DNA from: Dyadobacter fanqingshengii
GTDB taxonomy: Bacteria; Bacteroidota; Bacteroidia; Cytophagales; Spirosomataceae
Reading direction: 5' to 3'
DNA: 64,000 nt
Assembly: GCF_023822005.2 (NCBI RefSeq)
Contig: NZ_CP098806.1
Coordinates: 5,516,501 to 5,580,500, forward strand
Part shown: positions 7,966-16,043 of the stretch, in pieces
Layout: each line of letters begins with the position of its first letter
How positions within the stretch are numbered: position 1 is the stretch's first letter
Notes under the pieces: model-generated
Databases searched by the model: none
What the model saw: only the letters and a program-made list of their open reading frames with translations
What the model was told of the DNA's origin: nothing
Translations under genes and position numbers: made by a program

Positions 7966-7994
7966 TTTCGAATTGCACTTTCTAAAAGGCACAA

Positions 7995-8024
7995 AAAAAG
8001 GAGAACTAAGCGGTTCTCCTTTTT
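7995..8024. terminator. Bidirectional terminator
   Basis: The stem GGAGAAC/GTTCTCC (8000-8006 with 8013-8019) is extended by an A-run and a T-run on either side, with a 6-base loop. It lies 30 bases after the permease stop and before the end of the convergent gene at 8059, so it can end both transcripts. Confidence 0.85.
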
Positions 8025-8058
8025 AATCTCAATTTCACCTTAATAACTGATTCTCTAA

Positions 8059-8283
8059 CTATTTTGCAACTTTCAGTTCCACAATGGAAGCTTTCTGTGC
8101 TGGCGTGTACTTAGCATAATCATTAGTTGCTTTTTCACGTTGTGGAGCCGGCGTTTCAAGGGTCTGTGCCGCAGCAGGCAATGTATTTGTTGTCGCTACT
8201 TTTGTTTTATCTTCTATGTTTGCAAATGCAAAAGTAGTGCTGAGCGCCATAGCGCAAACGAATGTTGTGATTGAATTTTTCAT
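8059..8283 (-). CDS. Small exported protein of unknown function
   Basis: This 74-residue protein has a clear signal peptide (MKNSITTFVCAMALSTTFAFA), leaving about 53 mature residues that are polar and alanine/threonine/lysine-rich, ending IVELKVAK. No family is recognised. It has its own terminator (7995-8024) and an exact -7 box 44 bases upstream, which supports a real short gene. It is monocistronic and convergent with the phosphonate-type operon. Confidence 0.65.
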   Translation of the reverse strand: MKNSITTFVCAMALSTTFAFANIEDKTKVATTNTLPAAAQTLETPAPQREKATNDYAKYTPAQKASIVELKVAK

Positions 8284-8327
8284 AGCTTAATCTTTTTTAA
8301 ATCTTGTCTTTGTCTTATTTGACTGTA

Positions 8328-8335
8328 CAAATGTA
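8328..8335 (-). promoter_or_regulatory. Putative -7 promoter box (TACATTTG)
   Basis: On the minus strand TACATTTG matches TAnnTTTG exactly, 44 bases before the ATG of the small exported protein. No -33 TTG is at the usual distance. Confidence 0.4.
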
Positions 8336-8550
8336 AGTCAATCTAATGGATGCTTGTTGGATTTTTTCAATAAGTGAGCTTATGGTAATATGAATGGTTC
8401 TAATTGATGATGAGTAATTTAAAGGTATTTACGAGGTCCAGTTAGATTTTGAAATACGATTTTTCCGAGGAAAGTTAATTTTTATTTAACATTGGAATAG
8501 TGCAATAATGTAAGATGTATTAGGAAATAAATTTTCCCTAAATTGTGGGC

Positions 8551-9729
8551 ATGGCTAAACTTATCAATCTCCGACCGTTTAAAGAATTTTTACAATCAGG
8601 ATCAGCGGGTGGAATTATCCTCATTATATGCGTCATCGTTTCGCTGATCATTGCCAACACAGGTGCGGGCCCGGAATTGGAAGCTTTGCTGGCCAGCGAG
8701 CTGGGATATCATTTCGGAAACATTCACCTTAAATATTCCTTGCTGATCTGGATCAATGACGGTTTGATGGCGATCTTTTTTCTGATGGTGGGATTAGAGA
8801 TAAAGAGAGAGTTGGTTGAGGGAGAATTATCATCTTTGAAGAAGGCAGCATTGCCCATTTTCGCGGCGCTTGGGGGTGTGATCGTGCCCGCGGTGATTTT
8901 TTCAATTTTCAATAAAAATACGCCGACCGCCGGGGGCTGGGGAATTCCCATGGCCACAGACATCGCTTTTGCGATTGCCATCATTACCATGTTGGGCAAA
9001 AAAGTGCCTGCCTCACTAAAAATTTTCCTCGCCGCACTCGCCATTGTAGACGATTTAATGGCCATTCTGGTCATTGCTGTTTTTTACTCTTCCGATCTGC
9101 ATTACACTTACTTGCTTTACGCGGGAGGAATTTTTGGTGTACTATTGATATTCAATAAACTCGGCGTCAAAAACCTCGCAGCATATCTTATCCCTGGCCT
9201 ATTTATCTGGTATTTTATCCATCATTCCGGTGTACATGCAACCATTGCAGGCGTGCTCACAGCATTTGCGATTCCTACAACGCCCGACGCCACAGAATCG
9301 CCATTGGAAAAGCTGGAACATATTCTGATGACTCCCGTCAATTTTGTGATTATGCCGGTTTTTGCATTGGCTAACACCAACATTGCGTTAGAAAGCTCCA
9401 TGATCCAAGGGCTCACAACGCCTCTGGGACTGGGCATAATATTGGGATTGGTTGTGGGGAAACCGGTGGGAATAACAGCACTTTCCTGGTTGTCTGTAAA
9501 GCTGGGAATCAGCGCCAGACCGCACGGCGCGGGCTGGCTTCATATCATCGGCGTGGGCATGTTGGGAGGAATTGGCTTCACCATGTCCGTTTTCATTGCG
9601 CTGCTTTCCTTCGCTGGTCAGGATATGATCCTATCCGAAGCCAAATTTTCCATCCTGACCGGCTCTATTTTGTCTGGCTTAATGGGATATGCGATGCTGA
9701 CCTGGGTTAGCAAAAAGTCTGCTAAATAA
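8551..9729 (+). CDS. nhaA: Na+/H+ antiporter NhaA
   Basis: This 392-residue protein starts at ATG 8551; a GTG two codons earlier is also possible. About 12 transmembrane segments are present. The family landmarks are visible: NDGLMAIFFLMVGLEIKRE, GWGIPMATDIAFAIAII and the paired aspartates in ALAIVDDLMAILVIAVFY that bind Na+ and H+ (Asp163/Asp164 in E. coli NhaA). It exchanges internal Na+ for external H+ in the inner membrane for salt and alkaline tolerance. Length is typical. It stands alone, convergent with the gene at 9742, with no obvious regulator beside it. Confidence 0.95.
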   Translation: MAKLINLRPFKEFLQSGSAGGIILIICVIVSLIIANTGAGPELEALLASELGYHFGNIHLKYSLLIWINDGLMAIFFLMVGLEIKRELVEGELSSLKKAALPIFAALGGVIVPAVIFSIFNKNTPTAGGWGIPMATDIAFAIAIITMLGKKVPASLKIFLAALAIVDDLMAILVIAVFYSSDLHYTYLLYAGGIFGVLLIFNKLGVKNLAAYLIPGLFIWYFIHHSGVHATIAGVLTAFAIPTTPDATESPLEKLEHILMTPVNFVIMPVFALANTNIALESSMIQGLTTPLGLGIILGLVVGKPVGITALSWLSVKLGISARPHGAGWLHIIGVGMLGGIGFTMSVFIALLSFAGQDMILSEAKFSILTGSILSGLMGYAMLTWVSKKSAK

Positions 9730-9741
9730 TGAGTAACCGCC

Positions 9742-10248
9742 TTATTCCGTTTTTGCTTTGATCAGGATATATTCGATTTTATTGCCGTTGCCAAATGCTG
9801 AGATCTGAGAATATTTTTCATAATTATCCCACCTTTTGAGTTGCTTTTCATCAATGTTCGGCTTAATGCTTTCTTTCAGGTTAAGTATTCCCAGCACAAC
9901 ACGGTCTTCAAAATCATAGTCGGAAAGTTTATTCAGCTGGATCTGATCGGCGATCTCATTGATATAAATAATTTCCACCTTTCCCTCGCGATAGATCATT
10001 TTAGGGCATTTTTCACACCCTGCAACCTCATCCTTATAATAACTGTCCAGCGTCCCTTTACCCAAAACCGCTTCCACCTCTTCCATATTGCGCAGCGCAA
10101 CTTTTGGTAAATCCAGTTCAACAGTCACCGGAGCGTTTTCGTCGCCGTCACCGAGCACGAAGAATTTAATAAAAATGGCAACGAGAATAATAACAAAGGC
10201 AATGAATTTCCAATTTGCCCATTTACGCTTAACAGTAGCTTTTTCCAT
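9742..10248 (-). CDS. Membrane-anchored protein of unknown function
   Basis: The ATG at 10248 gives 168 residues: a basic N-terminus (EKATVKRKWANW), one membrane segment (about residues 12-32, rich in Ile/Val/Phe) and a soluble C-terminal domain outside the cytoplasm. An upstream GTG/TTG-type extension to 10350 would overlap the divergent endonuclease V gene and is not preferred. A CEKCP pair of cysteines lies about residue 71, in a segment (VEAVLGKGTLDSYYKDEVAGC) like small SmpA/OmlA-style lipoprotein folds; that likeness is weak. No family is named with confidence. Confidence 0.65.
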   Translation of the reverse strand: MEKATVKRKWANWKFIAFVIILVAIFIKFFVLGDGDENAPVTVELDLPKVALRNMEEVEAVLGKGTLDSYYKDEVAGCEKCPKMIYREGKVEIIYINEIADQIQLNKLSDYDFEDRVVLGILNLKESIKPNIDEKQLKRWDNYEKYSQISAFGNGNKIEYILIKAKTE

Positions 10249-10318
10249 GAGGATGGCTTGATTTTTTAATAAACCGAGAATCTTTAAGGTTACACAAAGA
10301 ATATCATGCCAGTCGCAT

Positions 10319-11035
10319 ATGGACAGAATTATTGAAACACCGGAATCCAATTACGGACAACTCACCATTGCCGAAGCTAAGCTCATCCAGGAAAATTTGG
10401 GGGAGCAGATTAATCTTTCGCCTATGGAGGGGGAAATTAAGACCATCGCGGGTGCCGATATTTCTCTGGACATAAACAGCGAGAAGGTTTATGCCGGCAT
10501 GGTTGTCCTCAGCTATCCCGATTTGGAGCCGATCGCTTATTCGCTCGTCGAAACCATCAATATGTTCCCTTATGTGCCGGGTTATCTCGCTTTCCGCGAA
10601 ATTCCAGCCCTATTGAAGGTTTACGAACAAATTCCGGTGAAGCCGGATTGCATTATGTTTGACGGAAACGGGATTCTGCACGCACGCAGGCTTGGAATCG
10701 CCACCCACTTCGGCGTTCTCACCGATACGGTAACATTGGGCTGTGCCAAGAAGAAGCTGGCCGGAAATTACGCCGATCCGGGTGAAATGAAAGGAGAATA
10801 TTCGCTGGTAACTGATAAAGGCGACACGATTGGATATGCACTTAGAAGCAAGTTGAATGTGAAGCCTGTTTTTATATCGCCCGGACACAAAATGAGTCTT
10901 AAAGACAGTATGGACATTACTTTGCAATGTCTTGGGAAACACCGGCTTCCGGAACCCACCCGCAGGGCGCATGAGTTTGTGAACAGGTTCCGGATCGGCG
11001 AATTGAAAGAAGGCTTTCACGAGTTGGAACAGTAA
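10319..11035 (+). CDS. nfi: Endonuclease V (deoxyinosine 3' endonuclease)
   Basis: This 238-residue protein carries the endonuclease V motifs: IAGADIS with the first metal aspartate (about residue 46), the strand-separating wedge FPYVPGYLAFRE, MFDGNGILHARRLGIATHFG with the second catalytic aspartate, and TLGCAKKKL. It cuts DNA one base 3' of deoxyinosine from adenine deamination, starting repair; some homologues act on inosine in RNA. It is cytoplasmic and of typical length. It is divergent from the gene at 10248 and ends 13 bases from the convergent chitinase gene. Confidence 0.93.
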   Translation: MDRIIETPESNYGQLTIAEAKLIQENLGEQINLSPMEGEIKTIAGADISLDINSEKVYAGMVVLSYPDLEPIAYSLVETINMFPYVPGYLAFREIPALLKVYEQIPVKPDCIMFDGNGILHARRLGIATHFGVLTDTVTLGCAKKKLAGNYADPGEMKGEYSLVTDKGDTIGYALRSKLNVKPVFISPGHKMSLKDSMDITLQCLGKHRLPEPTRRAHEFVNRFRIGELKEGFHELEQ

Positions 11036-11048
11036 AGCCTGTTCTGGC

Positions 11049-12224
11049 CTATTTAAATGTTTTATCGATCTCGTCTAAAAGATAGGTTTTGGAGTCGGAA
11101 TCGTATTCCCAGAACATCACGCCTGCTAACTTTTTGTCCAACACATATTTACATTTTTCCCGGACAGACTGCTCGTCGTCGTAGCTTAACACATCACCTG
11201 TTTTCGCATTGAGCAGATAAGGCGCTTTTGCAACTTCATCCCGGTATTCTTTGAAACCGTTTTTGTTGACCATGCTATCCTTGATCATTGTGTAACCATC
11301 CACATATTTTTGGGAAATCTGTTTTTGGCCAAGGCCTTTATCCAGCTTCGCAACCCTGAACATGCGTCCGTAAAACGGAAGGCCTACAACAAGTTTGTTC
11401 ATCGGAACGCCTTCTGCCGAAAATGCTTTCACTGCATTATCCACAGAATGACTTGCTTTATAAATGTCAGAGTTATACAAAGCGGCGTGATGCACCGCAG
11501 TATCACCCTGGAAAAGGTCGTAAGTCATCATATTCACATAATCCAGATAAGCCGCGGCTTTGCCCATTTCAACCACTTTCAGAAAGGACGTGAAGCCCGG
11601 AACAGCCGTGGTAAGCAGCTTTTTCTTGCCCGATTCTTTTTCAAAAACATCCAGTTCTTTGCGGATTGCTTCGAACATTAATGTGAAATTCTGCTTATCC
11701 TCGGGTCGGTAAACGTTGCCGTCTTCGCCAGGCATGCCGGGATATTCCCAGTCAATGTCCACGCCGTCGAGGTCGTATTTTTTAATAATGTCAACAGAAC
11801 TCGCTGCGAAGACTTTCCGGGAAGCTTCTGTTAAGACGGCGTCAGAGAAATTTTCACTCCATGTCCAGCCGCCCAGGGAAATCAGGATTTTAAGGTCCGG
11901 GTTCTTCTCTTTCAGTAATTTAAGGTTACGGAAGTTAGTGGAATCTGTTTTTTCATTGGTTAAAAAAGCTTTTCCTTTTTGCACATCTACAAATGCATAG
12001 TTAATGTGCGTAAGCTTTTCAACTTCAATGCGATCGGTGTTCACAAGCCCGCGGAATCCGCCTACATAACCAATCACAACCGGCTTGGTCGCCGAGCTGT
12101 CAGCCGTGGCGGTTTCCTCCTTTTTCTCTTCTGATTTGCAGGCAGTTGTGAGCAACAACGGCGAAAGCACCAGCATTGCCGCAAGGGATGGGAGCAGGGT
12201 TTTGGTAAATTTTAAAAAAAGCAT
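11049..12224 (-). CDS. GH18 chitinase-like lipoprotein
   Basis: This 391-residue protein has a lipoprotein signal (LLLTTAC, Cys29), so it is membrane-anchored on the outside of the inner or outer membrane. The catalytic motif DGVDIDWEYPG gives the acid Glu of glycoside hydrolase family 18, which uses the substrate N-acetyl group as nucleophile. Other GH18 strands are visible: ILISLGGWTWS, MTYDLF, GLPFYGRMF and the C-terminal GVMFWEYDSD. It would cleave chitin or related GlcNAc polymers. No carbohydrate-binding module is present. It is a single gene convergent with endonuclease V. Confidence 0.92.
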   Translation of the reverse strand: MLFLKFTKTLLPSLAAMLVLSPLLLTTACKSEEKKEETATADSSATKPVVIGYVGGFRGLVNTDRIEVEKLTHINYAFVDVQKGKAFLTNEKTDSTNFRNLKLLKEKNPDLKILISLGGWTWSENFSDAVLTEASRKVFAASSVDIIKKYDLDGVDIDWEYPGMPGEDGNVYRPEDKQNFTLMFEAIRKELDVFEKESGKKKLLTTAVPGFTSFLKVVEMGKAAAYLDYVNMMTYDLFQGDTAVHHAALYNSDIYKASHSVDNAVKAFSAEGVPMNKLVVGLPFYGRMFRVAKLDKGLGQKQISQKYVDGYTMIKDSMVNKNGFKEYRDEVAKAPYLLNAKTGDVLSYDDEQSVREKCKYVLDKKLAGVMFWEYDSDSKTYLLDEIDKTFK

Positions 12225-12305
12225 GGGATCAGGTTATGGTTGAAGCGATAAAGTAACTATTACTTCAAAACATCTCCTAATATGTTTTTTACTTAGAATA
12301 ACGGG

Positions 12306-13205
12306 TCATCCCGCGTGTAGGGTTTCCAGTTTTTGCAAAGCTTTATGCATGTCGACGCCCTTGCCTAATACGCCTTTGAAAAGATCTCCTTTTTCCTCCA
12401 CGCGTTCCAGCATATTTTTAATAGTAAAATCTTTGGGACTCAATCCATGCTTCACCTCGCTCCATTCCAACGGCGCCGAAACGGTTGCTCCCGGCTTAGG
12501 GCGCACGCTATATGCGGATGCGAGCGTCTGCGCGATCCGGTTTTGCAGGAAATCGACGTAAATATGATTCTTCTTGCGCTTGGCCAGTGAGCGTTCCAGT
12601 GTCGTGATCTCCGGCAGCCTTTCCGTTACCATTGTGGCCAGGATCTCGGCGAAATCACGGCTTTCGTCATAAGTATATTTTTTGCCAAAAGGAATGTAAA
12701 CGTGCAGTCCGCGCGAACCGGAGGTTTTGCAAAAGCCGGTCATGCCTGTCTGGTCGATAATGTCCTTAATAACGAGCGCAACGTCCACAACATCCTCGAA
12801 TGTGTTTTTTTCGGACGGGTCAATGTCCATCACAATGTAATCCGGGTTATCGAGCTTGTTAATGGTCGAATTCCAGGGATTCATTTCTATGCAGCCCATA
12901 TTGGCAATATAAAGCAGACTTTCGAGATCATTGCACACGAAATAGTTGACCATTTTCCCGGTCGATTCAGCCAGGATTTCCTCTGTCTTGATCCAGTCGG
13001 GAATATTGTCTCCCGCATCTTTTTGAAAAAAGCTGGGCTCGTTAATTCCGTTTGGATTACGGCGCAATGAGAGCGGGCGGTTTTTGAGATAGGGCAGAAT
13101 GTACGGCGCGATAATGCTGTAATATTCCAGCAATTCGCCTTTGGTAATGTTTTCGTCCGGCCAGTAGATCTTGTCCAGATGCGTAAGCTCCGCTTTCTTT
13201 TTCAT
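12306..13205 (-). CDS. ligD: Stand-alone LigD polymerase/primase domain (NHEJ)
   Basis: This 299-residue protein corresponds to the polymerase (PolDom, archaeo-eukaryotic primase fold) part of LigD. Visible motifs are the DxD metal site in YIVMDIDPSE, SGSRGLHVYIPFG (primase motif II) and VDFLQNRIAQT with RPKPGATVSAPLEW. It fills and templates broken DNA ends with a preference for ribonucleotides during non-homologous end joining. No phosphoesterase or ATP-ligase domain is attached, unlike the three-domain LigD of many bacteria, so the sealing ligase must be encoded elsewhere. It is translated one base after Ku. Confidence 0.92.
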   Translation of the reverse strand: MKKKAELTHLDKIYWPDENITKGELLEYYSIIAPYILPYLKNRPLSLRRNPNGINEPSFFQKDAGDNIPDWIKTEEILAESTGKMVNYFVCNDLESLLYIANMGCIEMNPWNSTINKLDNPDYIVMDIDPSEKNTFEDVVDVALVIKDIIDQTGMTGFCKTSGSRGLHVYIPFGKKYTYDESRDFAEILATMVTERLPEITTLERSLAKRKKNHIYVDFLQNRIAQTLASAYSVRPKPGATVSAPLEWSEVKHGLSPKDFTIKNMLERVEEKGDLFKGVLGKGVDMHKALQKLETLHAG

Positions 13206-13206
13206 A

Positions 13207-13980
13207 TCAGGATGCTTTACGTTTCGGCGCGCTCAAACTTTCTTTCAACTGGGCCATCAGATCCTTGCTTTTCGAATGCACGATCTTCATTTTCGGTGTC
13301 GCCGGTTTTTTGCCTTTGGCTTTGGCCATAATCAGTTTCAGCAGCGACTCATTGTACGTATCCTTATAATTTGAAATGTCGAAATCAGTGGTGAGCTGTT
13401 CAATAAGCTGCACAGCCATAGCCATTTCAGCAGGCTTTATTTTAATATCCGGAATGTTCAGCTCTTCCGTATCGCGGATCTCGTCCTGAAACCTTATTTT
13501 ATTTAAAATCAAGAGATCGCCAGCGGCTTTTATCAAAACCAGACTTTCGCGATTACGCAAAACATAAGTTCCCAAACCAGCTTTACCCGTTTTTTTCAGT
13601 GCGTCGCGCAACAATGCATAAGGTTTGCCGCCCGATTTTTCGGGCTGGAGATAATACGGGGTTTCGTAGTAAATGCTGTCAATGTCTTTTTCATTGACAA
13701 ATTCAGCAATTTCAATGATCTTGGTTTTTTCCGGACTTGCTTTCTCAAAATCCTTGTCGTCCAGCACAACATATTCGTCATCAACCTTATAGCCTTTCAC
13801 AATGTTGTCCCAATCCACTTCTTTGCCTGTGTTGGCATTAACGCGGTGATACTTGATGTTCGCGTGATCTTTTTTGTCCAGCATATCCAGATCCAGCTCG
13901 CTTTGCTGGGTTGCGCTGAAAAGTTTGACGGGAATGCTGACAAGGCCAAATCCGATGGCCCCGGACCAAATTGCTCTCAT
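13207..13980 (-). CDS. ku: DNA end-binding protein Ku
   Basis: This 257-residue bacterial Ku starts MRAIWSGAIGFGLVSIPVKL, the diagnostic N-terminus. The ring-forming beta-barrel core (about residues 1-200) is followed by a short basic tail (KAKGKKPATPKMK and SAPKRKAS) of the kind that contacts DNA and recruits LigD. The homodimer threads onto double-strand ends and starts NHEJ. It is the first gene of a two-gene operon with the LigD polymerase. The start is 60 bases from the end of the broken receptor gene; a small CTTTCG-T-CGAAAG palindrome (13983-13995) lies between. Confidence 0.95.
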   Translation of the reverse strand: MRAIWSGAIGFGLVSIPVKLFSATQQSELDLDMLDKKDHANIKYHRVNANTGKEVDWDNIVKGYKVDDEYVVLDDKDFEKASPEKTKIIEIAEFVNEKDIDSIYYETPYYLQPEKSGGKPYALLRDALKKTGKAGLGTYVLRNRESLVLIKAAGDLLILNKIRFQDEIRDTEELNIPDIKIKPAEMAMAVQLIEQLTTDFDISNYKDTYNESLLKLIMAKAKGKKPATPKMKIVHSKSKDLMAQLKESLSAPKRKAS

Positions 13981-14040
13981 ATCTTTCGTCGAAAGTGATC
14001 AATTGTTTTGAAAGACAACTCGTTAAAAATCCGTGCCGCG

Positions 14041-15084
14041 TCACTGTCCGAGCCAGCTTTTGAACGCGCCCATCCGCTCGCGGCTGATCAGAATGTCATT
14101 ATCCGCACAGTTTTCCAGATTTACTTTCAAGCGGCTGTTGGAGTAAGTGAAAACGTCTTTAATGGCTTTGAAAAAACCGGCTTTCCCGGTCACAGCATTT
14201 CCCCATTTCTGACGCAGCGAAATCTCCGAATCCCAGCTTGACGGGGCTTTTTCCCAATCGAAATTTTGTCTGACCAAAGACTGGTAAGGAGCCAGATTGT
14301 AATAGTTTGCAGAGGCAGTTAGCGCGCGGTTGTTTTTAACCAATGTTTGCGTGTAGCCGTCACCCAGAGACATTATGCTCACATCGCCCTGGTTCCTGAG
14401 CGGCAGGTCCAGCGTGTTCAATGCCAGTGTCGACGAAAGCGCCTGGCCATATTCCGCAGAATATCCGCCCGTGCTGAAAAATGAACCTTTGAATAAATTC
14501 GGGCTGAAACGTGCCCGGGTAGGAACATTGGAAGTGGTGCTGCCAAACGCATTTCCTACTTGCAGGCCATCAATATAGATTGCAGTTTCCGAAGCGTCGC
14601 CTCCGCGTACAAACAGTCGCCCGTCGCTACCAACAGTGGAAGTGCCCGGCAATGTGAGTAATGCTGCCGTAATGTTGCCCATAGCACCGGAAGTCGTAAC
14701 AATGTCCAGCGGTTTCAGCACCACTGATTTTTTCTCATCGCCCGCCTCCATGGCACCTGCCGAAATGGTGACCGCATTCAGCTGGTTTATGACTTCGTTC
14801 AGTAGAATATTGAGGTCCAGTGGCTGCCCGTTGAGTTCCAATTCCAGTTCCTGACTTTTGGAGCCAATAGCCTGAACATTTAATGTTTGTGTGCCGGTTT
14901 CAGCGGTGTTCAAATGGAACCGTCCTTCCGTATCAGAAGTTGTCCCGTCATAAGCGCCTTTCAGGTAAATGTTTACACCCGGAACAGCGATTCTTTTCTG
15001 ATCGGTTATCCGACCGGAAATAGCAGTCTGGGCAATGCAGTGATATGCAGTAAGGATTAACAGCAGTGTAAGGAAGATTTTCAT
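14041..15084 (-). pseudogene. Truncated TonB-dependent receptor fused to a LytTR-like tail
   Basis: The 347-residue frame starts at ATG 15084 with a signal peptide (..TAYHCIAQ), then a carboxypeptidase-regulatory-like domain (about 20-110) and a plug domain (about 115-230, with GRLFVRGGDASETAIYIDGL). The outer-membrane barrel is cut off soon after its first strands; intact relatives are about 700-800 residues. From about 14165 to the stop the protein (AIKDVFTYSNSRLK...ILISRERMGAFKSWLG) no longer resembles a barrel. It looks like the C-terminal strand-helix of a LytTR DNA-binding domain. I infer an in-frame deletion joining a receptor gene to the 3' end of a regulator gene. A barrel this short could not work. 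Confidence 0.65.
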
Positions 15085-15464
15085 AACGGCCTGGTTTGTT
15101 CCAAAATTCGGCAGAAAGAAAACCTTGTAAAATCCAAGATTACCGAAGTTCATAAAGGGCCATATGAAGTGCGGAAATTGTTGTCCGAAGTCCAATTCCG
15201 AAGGGTCAGAATTGCGGAATTTCAGTAGTCACTTCTGGTGATAAATGGCATTTGCTTTCACTTTTTTCATACTTAATATAAATTTTTTTTTAATTCTGCA
15301 AAATGCTTGAAATCAGCATTTTAATTTTTTATATTTCATCTTGGCAGACCAAAAAGTGTGGATAGATGAAGGTCGTAATGCGGTTGAGTGGCTTGTCTGG
15401 CATGTTTATTTATTTACTCTCGACAAGACAATTTCAAAAACGACTAATTCTTAACAGATATAAC
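15085..15464. other. Non-coding stretch with one hairpin
   Basis: This 380-base stretch between the broken receptor and the first small gene holds no credible gene. It contains a hairpin, AAAATGCT (15300-15307) with AGCATTTT (15315-15322), followed by a T-run. It is terminator-like on the plus strand but stands in front of, not behind, the small genes. It may be an attenuator or a leftover of the rearrangement that shortened the receptor. Confidence 0.4.
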
Positions 15465-15677
15465 ATGATCGCTACACTTGGAAATAATGCAATCAATACG
15501 TTGAAGCCTGGCGCAGTTCTTACAGTAACAGGCGCCAATAGTGAAACAGAGGCGCAGAGAGAAGTGGCAGATTTTCTGCAGTTAAGTAACAGGACTGATC
15601 TTGGTTATTTTCTTATTTCAAAGGATTACTTTTTGTTGTATTTGAAATCGGAAAGTTCGTTAAGTGGGATTGCTTAA
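15465..15677 (+). CDS. Small protein of unknown function
   Basis: From ATG 15465 the frame gives 70 residues (MIATLGNNAINTLKPGAVLT...). It is a compact, charged-and-hydrophobic sequence predicted as mixed alpha/beta with no signal peptide or membrane segment. An extension to 15366 is open but reads like non-coding sequence. No family is recognised. It is followed 28 bases later by another small gene on the same strand, and both end before a terminator, so they probably form a two-gene unit. Confidence 0.5.
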   Translation: MIATLGNNAINTLKPGAVLTVTGANSETEAQREVADFLQLSNRTDLGYFLISKDYFLLYLKSESSLSGIA

Positions 15678-15705
15678 AGCGATAACTTTTTCTATTAAAA
15701 AAGAC

Positions 15706-15900
15706 ATGGTACAATCAAGTACATTTCAAATGCTGGGCCAGAAGCTCATTAACATTATTATTCACAGAGACGACGTAGTAAAAATAGCACCGATTAAAAG
15801 AGGACGCGGTTGCATTATTTATCTGAAAAACAAGGTTCCGTATGCCGTAAGCGAAACCGAGCGCGAAGTTTATAAAAAGCTGGACTGGATCGCGGCATGA
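15706..15900 (+). CDS. Small protein of unknown function
   Basis: From ATG 15706 the frame gives 64 residues (MVQSSTFQMLGQKLINIIIH...). The segment VVKIAPIKRGRGCIIYLKN followed by a short amphipathic helix (SETEREVYKKLDWIAA) resembles a single beta-hairpin-plus-helix unit such as small FlbD-like or LytTR-fragment proteins, but the likeness is too weak to name a function. A GTG at 15664 would overlap the previous gene. A clear terminator follows 26 bases later, which supports expression. Confidence 0.5.
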   Translation: MVQSSTFQMLGQKLINIIIHRDDVVKIAPIKRGRGCIIYLKNKVPYAVSETEREVYKKLDWIAA

Positions 15901-15925
15901 ACCCGATCCGTTGTCATGAAAATAT

Positions 15926-15951
15926 AGAGGCTTCCACGGGGGCCTCTTTTT
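15926..15951 (+). terminator. Rho-independent terminator
   Basis: AGAGGC (15926-15931) pairs with GCCTCT (15942-15947) around a 10-base loop, followed by a T-run. It ends the small two-gene unit. Confidence 0.75.
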
Positions 15952-16043
15952 GTTGCTGGCTGGTGAGATAAATCCAATTCGCCCGAACCTCCAAACACTT
16001 ATCCGCGTTACAACAGCTTAATGCTACGCCACATCACTTAATA

